NCBI GenBank assembly: GCA_016713405.1
Contig: JADJPF010000022.1
Location: 428,501-492,500, forward strand
Direction: 5' to 3'
DNA from: Blastocatellia bacterium
GTDB lineage: Bacteria > Acidobacteriota > Blastocatellia > Chloracidobacteriales > JADJPF01
Length of the DNA stretch: 64,000 bases
Program-made: the position numbers and the translations under genes
The notes under the pieces: generated by a model
Told to the model about the DNA's origin: nothing
The model's input: the letters and a program-made list of their open reading frames with translations, nothing else
The model's database searches: none
Shown here: positions 58,808 through 64,000 of the stretch, piece by piece
Position numbering within the stretch: the stretch's first letter is position 1
How the letters are laid out: the number at the start of each line of letters is the position of its first letter

Positions 58808-59159
58808 AACGGCCCTCTAAAGTTGGTTTAGCTAAAATTACTTGCCCTGATACTAATAATTTGCCTTGAAATAAAATAATTGGTACAAGCATTTCTTTAA
58901 TTATTAGTTCTGTTAAGTCTGTTGTTTGGTTATCTGATTCTATATCAACAACTTCTATTGCTAGCCCAGAATCATAATTTTTTCCTGTTAAATCTAAAAA
59001 TACACATCCTTCTACTTCTAAAGCTTGACGAAGCTTTCTTAGTGAATAGCGCAAAGCTACTATATTTGTAGGTGATTTTTCTATATTTTGGGTCAATCGC
59101 CATACTTCTACTGCAAAAGTGGCTAGCATTTCTTTAGGTATAGCCAACATTTCAGACAT
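58800..59159 (-). CDS. Small protein coupled to the Hsp70 gene
   Basis: 119 residues, not recognised. Its end overlaps the Hsp70 start by 8 bases and its start is 3 bases after the TPR gene, so the three are translationally linked. It has helical halves (MLATFAVEVWRLTQNIEK; NIVALRYSLRKLRQALE) and a beta C-terminus. Position suggests a nucleotide-exchange or substrate-binding partner of the Hsp70, where GrpE would usually be, but no GrpE motif is present. Confidence 0.72.
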   Translation of the reverse strand: MSEMLAIPKEMLATFAVEVWRLTQNIEKSPTNIVALRYSLRKLRQALEVEGCVFLDLTGKNYDSGLAIEVVDIESDNQTTDLTELIIKEMLVPIILFQGKLLVSGQVILAKPTLEGRYE

Positions 59160-59162
59160 AAA

Positions 59163-62100
59163 CTATTTTCCTATTTGATTAAATAATTCATCTGCAAGGC
59201 TTGCATCGAGATTTTTTAAGTTTTCATATTCAGCTAAAGCCGCGTGCCCATCCTGAATTAATACATAAGTTAGCCCCAACCCATAACGCGCTTTGGCATT
59301 TTCTGGGCTAAATTCAATGGTTTTTTGAAATGCTGCTATAGCTTCATCATAGCGTTGAGACTTTCGGTAAACAGTTGCTAAATTATAGAAACTATTCATA
59401 TCTTTAGGGTTAGTGGCGATTGCTAACTTATAAGCTCCGATAGCTTCTTGATAAAGAGCTATTTTGCTATATGCGACACCTAAAGCAAAATACGCAGCCG
59501 CAAAGTCATTTTTTAATAAAATAGCTTGTTGCAAGGATTTAATAGCTTCTTGATATTTACTTGCTTTGCTATAAGCAATTCCTAAATTATATTGTGCCAT
59601 TACATCATTAGGATTATTTTTAGCTATTTCTTGGTAATTTGCTAAAGTATTTTGTATAGCTTTATTAGAATTTGATGAGCTATTTTGCTGATTACTTTTA
59701 GAATTATTTGATGAAATAATATTTACTACAGGAAAACTTGCTTCAAAAGCTTTTTGATGAGAACTTAAATTACTTTCAATAGCTTTTAAGCTATTTTTTG
59801 CTTGTTGGTGATTTGGATCAAGTTTCAATGCTTTTTGATACTCTTGTTTAGCATATTGTTGACGGTTTAATTTTTCATAAACTAAGCCAAGATTATAATG
59901 CGTTGCTGCTGTCTGTTTATAACGTAATGCTTGCTTAAAATTGTCTAACGCTTCAAGGAATTTAGATAATTTCCGGTAAACAACTCCTAAATTATAATAG
60001 GCGTTGGCGTGTTCTGGAGCTAAATTTAATACTTGCTTGTAGGCTTCAACTGCTTCTTTTAGCTGGTTTATTTTGCTGTAAGCTACTCCTAAAGCAAAAT
60101 GTGAGTCAACTTGGTGGTTATCTAACCTAATAGATTGATGATAGGCTACTATCGCTTCGGAAAACTGGCCTGCTTTACTATAAGCTACCCCTAAATTATA
60201 AAAATTTTTTGCCTCTTTGGGAGAAAGCTGCGTTAATGTCTGATAAACAAAAATTGTTTCTTGATAACGTCCTAATTTATTGTAGATTTCTGCTAAATTA
60301 TTGTGTACTTTGATATTATTTGCTTGATGTAAAATAATTTGCTTGTAAATTTTAATAGCTTCTTGATAATTTTCTGTTTGAGTTTGTTCTAAAGCCGTCT
60401 GAAAAAGTTCAGAAAAATCTAAGGTTGATGAGCTATAAGAAATATTAGGTAAGCTATCACTGTAGTTAGTTGCTAGTTGATCCACACGCTCTAAAGCTTC
60501 AATTGCCAACGAATAATTACTATTAAGTTTTATAGCTTGTTTATAGCTATCAATAGCTTCTTGAAACCGAGTTTGTTTTTCATAAATTAAGCCTATTTGA
60601 AAATAAGCTTCTTCATAGCTTGGCTGATGCTCTAAAGCTTGATGATATGCTGTTAAGGCTGCTGGTAAGTTGTTTAAGTGAAAATAACATAAACCCATTT
60701 GAAAATAAGCTTGTGAAAGTTTTGGACTAAGAATAATTACTTGTTTATAAATATTAATTGCTTCATTATATTTGGTTGTTGCTAAATAAAGTTTTGCTAA
60801 ACAAAAATGGGCTTCTACATCGCTTGGTTTAAGGCAAATAGCTTGTTGGTAGGCTGCAATAGCTTGTTCATAATTTGATAATTTTTCATAAACTTGACCA
60901 AGCTGATAAAAAGCTTCCTCATAATTGGCTTTATGACGAATAGCTAATAGAAAAGAGTTAATAGCTTCAGTGTATTCACTTAGTTGAAAATATAATAACC
61001 CTAAATTATAACTGGCTTTGCTATTTTCTGGATTTAAGCGCAAAGCCTCTTGGTAAGCTGCAATAGCTTCTTTATATTTGTCCTGCTTAGTCAAAGTAAC
61101 AGCTAGTTGATAATGTGCTTCTGGATAAACATTTGTAAAACTAATTGCTTGTTGATAAGAAACACTCGCTTCTTCAAACTGTCCTAACTCATCATAAGTT
61201 ATACCTAAATAAAAATATGCTTCCGGGTAATTTGGTTGTAGTTGGATAGCTGTTTGATAAAAAGGTAGTGCTAAGGAAAACTGCGCTAGCTTAGTATATA
61301 AAAAAGCTATATTAAACTGAGCTTCGCTATTATCAGGATCATAAATAATTGCATTCTTAAAAGCGTCAATAGCTTCTTGATAACGTGCAAGCTTGCGGTA
61401 GGTTAACCCTAAATGAAAATAAGCTGTTGCTGAAGTTGGGTTAATTTCTATTGCTTCCCGATAAGTGTCAATAGCTTCTTGATAGCGTTCAGCATTGTAA
61501 TATTTATTACCTGTTTCTAAATAATGTTTAGTACGTCGGTCATTTACTTGAGCAAGATCTTGTTTTATTCGCTCGGCTAAAATTGTTTCTGGAATTAAGG
61601 CCAAAGCTTCTTTTAAGAGCTTTTCATAATTAGAATAACTTTCTGCTTCTATTAAATAACTATTAGCAATTTTTTTTAAGCATTCTGCTAGTTTTTCTTT
61701 TAGGTTGCTTAGTATATCTGATTCTAAATCAAGTAGTTGCGAAATATAGTTTAATCTAGGTAATAGTTCAGCTTTATAGGTTTGATAAGCTTGATCACAA
61801 GCCTTGCGTTTACTTTCTAATAGCTGGCCTTCTTTTGCAAGAGACTTATTTAAGGAGCTAAAAAGTTTGTCTAATGTTCGAGATGTGTTTGCTAAAATTT
61901 CTTCAAAAATAGACTTTTCTAGACTTTTAATTAAATTTTTCGGCAAATTACTAATAGTTAATAGCTTTAAAAGTTGTTCTGCGATATATGTATTTTCGCT
62001 AGCAATTGCTTGAGTCAATTGATGCTGAAAAGGCTCTAAAACCAATGATAAAGCCTGTGTGCGAAATTCTCTTAAGTCTAAATTAGTTGCAGGAGGTTCA

Positions 62101-62597
62101 AACCCGCTAGTCATTTCCCAGTCAGTAAAAGCTAGCCAAAATTTTTCACTTGCTAAAACTTCCTGCCAAAGTGCTAAAGCTTTTTCCCAGTATTTTATTG
62201 TGTTATTAAAATTTGCCACTATCAAAAATAAATATAGTCGGGCTAAATTTACTTTTGAATTTATTTGATCGTCCATCTGCCATTGATCAATAGCTGCTTG
62301 TAACTCATTAGATAAAAGAAAACTTAAAGCTTTTTCATCAATGTTACAGGTATTTGTAAACCAAAATAATCTTGCTTTCAGTCTTTGATTAGGCTTATCT
62401 AAATAGCTGGTTGCCTCCCTAATTATTATTTCTGTTGCTGTAATATTACCAAGAAAAGCTAGGGGGTCTTTAACAGTTATTTTTTGCTTTATTTTAAGCC
62501 TAGTTCGTAAGAATTGTTGTAGCTCTCTTAAAACTCTTCGAGATATATTAGCATTAACACCTAAGATTCTAAATGGGTTTTCAAGATGACTTTTCAT
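59163..62597 (-). CDS. Giant TPR protein with a degenerate J-like N-terminus
   Basis: 1144 residues. Residues 5-75 (NPFRILGVNANISRRVLREL ... REATSYLDKPNQRLKARLF) follow the J-domain helix pattern, but there is no HPD motif, which J proteins need to stimulate Hsp70. The middle (80-340) is helical. Residues 345-720 and 730-1140 carry at least twenty TPR units, for example EAIDTYREAIEINPTSATAYFHLG. A low-complexity Ser/Asn linker lies near 960-975. No signal peptide. It is the third gene of the chaperone-like operon and probably its scaffold. Confidence 0.88.
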   Translation of the reverse strand: MKSHLENPFRILGVNANISRRVLRELQQFLRTRLKIKQKITVKDPLAFLGNITATEIIIREATSYLDKPNQRLKARLFWFTNTCNIDEKALSFLLSNELQAAIDQWQMDDQINSKVNLARLYLFLIVANFNNTIKYWEKALALWQEVLASEKFWLAFTDWEMTSGFEPPATNLDLREFRTQALSLVLEPFQHQLTQAIASENTYIAEQLLKLLTISNLPKNLIKSLEKSIFEEILANTSRTLDKLFSSLNKSLAKEGQLLESKRKACDQAYQTYKAELLPRLNYISQLLDLESDILSNLKEKLAECLKKIANSYLIEAESYSNYEKLLKEALALIPETILAERIKQDLAQVNDRRTKHYLETGNKYYNAERYQEAIDTYREAIEINPTSATAYFHLGLTYRKLARYQEAIDAFKNAIIYDPDNSEAQFNIAFLYTKLAQFSLALPFYQTAIQLQPNYPEAYFYLGITYDELGQFEEASVSYQQAISFTNVYPEAHYQLAVTLTKQDKYKEAIAAYQEALRLNPENSKASYNLGLLYFQLSEYTEAINSFLLAIRHKANYEEAFYQLGQVYEKLSNYEQAIAAYQQAICLKPSDVEAHFCLAKLYLATTKYNEAINIYKQVIILSPKLSQAYFQMGLCYFHLNNLPAALTAYHQALEHQPSYEEAYFQIGLIYEKQTRFQEAIDSYKQAIKLNSNYSLAIEALERVDQLATNYSDSLPNISYSSSTLDFSELFQTALEQTQTENYQEAIKIYKQIILHQANNIKVHNNLAEIYNKLGRYQETIFVYQTLTQLSPKEAKNFYNLGVAYSKAGQFSEAIVAYHQSIRLDNHQVDSHFALGVAYSKINQLKEAVEAYKQVLNLAPEHANAYYNLGVVYRKLSKFLEALDNFKQALRYKQTAATHYNLGLVYEKLNRQQYAKQEYQKALKLDPNHQQAKNSLKAIESNLSSHQKAFEASFPVVNIISSNNSKSNQQNSSSNSNKAIQNTLANYQEIAKNNPNDVMAQYNLGIAYSKASKYQEAIKSLQQAILLKNDFAAAYFALGVAYSKIALYQEAIGAYKLAIATNPKDMNSFYNLATVYRKSQRYDEAIAAFQKTIEFSPENAKARYGLGLTYVLIQDGHAALAEYENLKNLDASLADELFNQIGK

Positions 62598-62618
62598 AAA
62601 CTTGTAAGATTTATACAG

Positions 62619-63224
62619 TTAACTATTTTTTTGTCTAAAACGATTTAATTCATTTTGATAATAAGTTAACTCTTTTTCCATCTGAAAATTTTTTTCTTCT
62701 AGCTTTTTAGCCGCTAAAACAATAGGTTGCCAACGTTGTAAAAATTCTATTGGGATTTCTATTTGTTTGGCTATGAATTTTTGTCCATAAAATCGTACCA
62801 CCAAATAACCAATAAATGCTAAATCTACTGGCAATAACAACCCCCAAATATTAGTGGAAAAATACCAGGCTGGAAGACCTAAGATAAATAATAGCGCAGG
62901 AATAATTAAGCGAGATAGCTTTTCTATTGTAGTAGCCTTTTTGTAAAGTTGGTCTAATCGATAAAATTCTGCTAAATCAAACTCTAACTTAGCAACTTGT
63001 TTAGTAAAATGCTCTACGGCTAAAAGCCGAAAATCACTATTACATTGCATACAATTTTGAAAGAGTATTGAATTATTTGTTTGACAGTTAATACATAGAA
63101 CCGTTAATTGCTTGCCACACTTTTGGCAATGGGTACGCCTCCCCATCTGATCAATAGCATGGGAACAATTTGGGCATTGAACCATTTCTAAAATAGGAAA
63201 TTTCTTAATTGAAGATGGAAGCAT
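62619..63224 (-). CDS. Zinc-ribbon membrane protein of the chaperone-like operon
   Basis: 201 residues. Four CxxC pairs near the N-terminus (CPNC, CQKC, CINC, CMQC) form two zinc ribbons. Two hydrophobic segments follow (LIIPALLFILGLPAWYF and GLLLPVDLAFIGYLVV), then a coiled coil (AKKLEEKNFQMEKELTYYQ). ATG 63185 (MVQCPNC) is an alternative start. It lies 21 bases before the TPR gene. I know no function; it may anchor the cluster at the membrane. Confidence 0.78.
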   Translation of the reverse strand: MLPSSIKKFPILEMVQCPNCSHAIDQMGRRTHCQKCGKQLTVLCINCQTNNSILFQNCMQCNSDFRLLAVEHFTKQVAKLEFDLAEFYRLDQLYKKATTIEKLSRLIIPALLFILGLPAWYFSTNIWGLLLPVDLAFIGYLVVRFYGQKFIAKQIEIPIEFLQRWQPIVLAAKKLEEKNFQMEKELTYYQNELNRFRQKNS

Positions 63225-63250
63225 AAACCCTTACTTAAAAACTATTTAAC

Positions 63251-63562
63251 TTAAGAACGGCTTAAGAATCTACTTAACCAACTTGAACCCCCTTCTTTAG
63301 TTTTAGGTTGAGACTGGGTTTCTTCTGTTGTTTGAGCTTGTGCTTCTGGATCTGGCGTTTTTGAGGTGTCTGTTACTAATTCTGTTTTTATAGCAGTAAC
63401 AGTTGCTACACTTGAGCTAGACATAGGTGCCATTTTAACTGCTACTGGAGAACTAGCCGAAACCCTCATTTCAGCAGTGATTGATAAACCACAAGTAAGA
63501 CAATATTTGGTAAAGGTTGGATTACTGCTTTGACATCTAATACAAATAGCAATTTCTTCCAT
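63251..63562 (-). CDS. Small zinc-ribbon protein
   Basis: 103 residues. CIRC and CLTC 14 residues apart form one zinc ribbon at the N-terminus; the rest is low-complexity (Ser, Thr, Pro, Glu) and ends SSWLSRFLSRS, a possible amphipathic or membrane-contact tail. AAGGTG precedes the ATG. It is the first gene of the operon, 26 bases before the next. Confidence 0.75.
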   Translation of the reverse strand: MEEIAICIRCQSSNPTFTKYCLTCGLSITAEMRVSASSPVAVKMAPMSSSSVATVTAIKTELVTDTSKTPDPEAQAQTTEETQSQPKTKEGGSSWLSRFLSRS

Positions 63563-63759
63563 AAATCACCTTGTTTTTAAGTTTAAGACTTTTTGATCCT
63601 AGCATAACTTATTGCTAGAAATTTAATTTTTATTTAAGAAAATTTACAAAAAATAATAGTCTTTAAGATAAAAAGGAAATCGTTTTACTTAATAGCAAAA
63701 ATTGTGTAATTTTGCTCTTCATACTTTAATTATATATTAAGTAAAATTAAGAGGTTACT

Positions 63760-64000
63760 GTGAATATTGTATTTATCTCTGATTGGCTGGCAAAAAAATC
63801 AATTCGTGATTTTGCACAAGTGGAAAGACTCTTACGCCGATTTGATCTACAACTTACACAAATAACTTGTTTAGAACCAGAAAAAATCTCTCTGGTAATA
63901 GAACAAACTCTAATATCTTATTTCTTGATCAACCAAATAAAAGCTTCTTGCCTTGCTCTTTTACCTGCCGAAGATCAAAGCGATCTAATAAAAATATTCT
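63760..64000 (+). CDS. Unidentified gene, 3' truncated by the window end
   Basis: GTG 63760 with AGAGG 5 bases upstream opens a frame of 80 codons that runs off the end. It starts MNIVFISDWLAKKSIRDFAQ and contains RLLRRFDLQLTQITCLEP. Not enough is visible to recognise a family. Divergent from the chaperone-like operon across a 197-base gap that probably holds both promoters. Confidence 0.6.
   Translation, partial: MNIVFISDWLAKKSIRDFAQVERLLRRFDLQLTQITCLEPEKISLVIEQTLISYFLINQIKASCLALLPAEDQSDLIKIF

Overview
This 64 kb window is AT-rich bacterial chromosome, most likely from an Acidobacteriota lineage related to Blastocatellia. That placement is inferred from gene content: a duplicated MacB/FtsX-type orphan permease (47517-49934), an Oar-like TonB-dependent receptor with an N-terminal carboxypeptidase-regulatory domain, three Ser/Thr kinases of different architecture, NHL, WD40, TPR and LRR repeat proteins, and a class III fructose-bisphosphatase. 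I saw no rRNA, tRNA, CRISPR array, transposase or prophage gene.

Layout. 1-2.8 kb: the 3' end of accA, then a two-gene restriction-modification candidate (YhdJ-like methyltransferase plus a PD-(D/E)XK-like partner). 2.9-12.4 kb, minus strand: a double-PDZ protein, a three-gene phosphorelay cluster (membrane histidine kinase, CheY-like regulator, hybrid kinase), and a beta-propeller receptor fused to a Ser/Thr kinase. 12.5-19.3 kb, minus strand: nuoABCDEFG with a good promoter and terminator; nuoC carries an in-frame TGA. 19.6-23.8 kb, plus strand: an Rpn-like nuclease, a membrane-anchored Ser/Thr kinase and a WD40 protein. 23.9-27.0 kb, minus strand: class III FBPase and class I aldolase. 27.3-31.8 kb: an LRR protein facing an operon-like run of four little-known genes (zinc ribbon, membrane-anchored RRM protein, 84-residue acidic protein, TPR protein). 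31.9-44.2 kb, plus strand: TonB-dependent receptor, kinase-SUMF1 fusion, PEGA protein, large NHL/TIG protein and a YceH homologue. 44.3-45.4 kb, minus strand: two tandem NuoI-like ferredoxins. 45.6-55.5 kb, plus strand: ThpR, small proteins, the orphan permease, a large NfnB/NfnA-type fused oxidoreductase, an EEP-family hydrolase and a Uma2 protein. 55.5-63.6 kb, minus strand: a compact chaperone-like operon (two zinc-ribbon proteins, a giant TPR protein with a degenerate J-like N-terminus, a 119-residue partner, an Hsp70 with an extra beta domain) followed by DedA. A divergent truncated gene starts at 63760.

Quality of the sequence. At least eight otherwise conserved genes are broken by single-base shifts, mostly in short A, T or G runs, and one (nuoC) by an in-frame TGA. 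Reading through each lesion restores a family-length protein. I therefore give full spans for these genes and think uncorrected sequencing or assembly error is the likeliest cause, although real decay cannot be excluded from sequence alone.

Most interesting candidates: the Hsp70/J-like-TPR/zinc-ribbon operon at 56.3-63.6 kb, the single-polypeptide NfnB-NfnA fusion, the propeller-Ser/Thr kinase fusion, and the operon with the membrane-anchored RRM protein.
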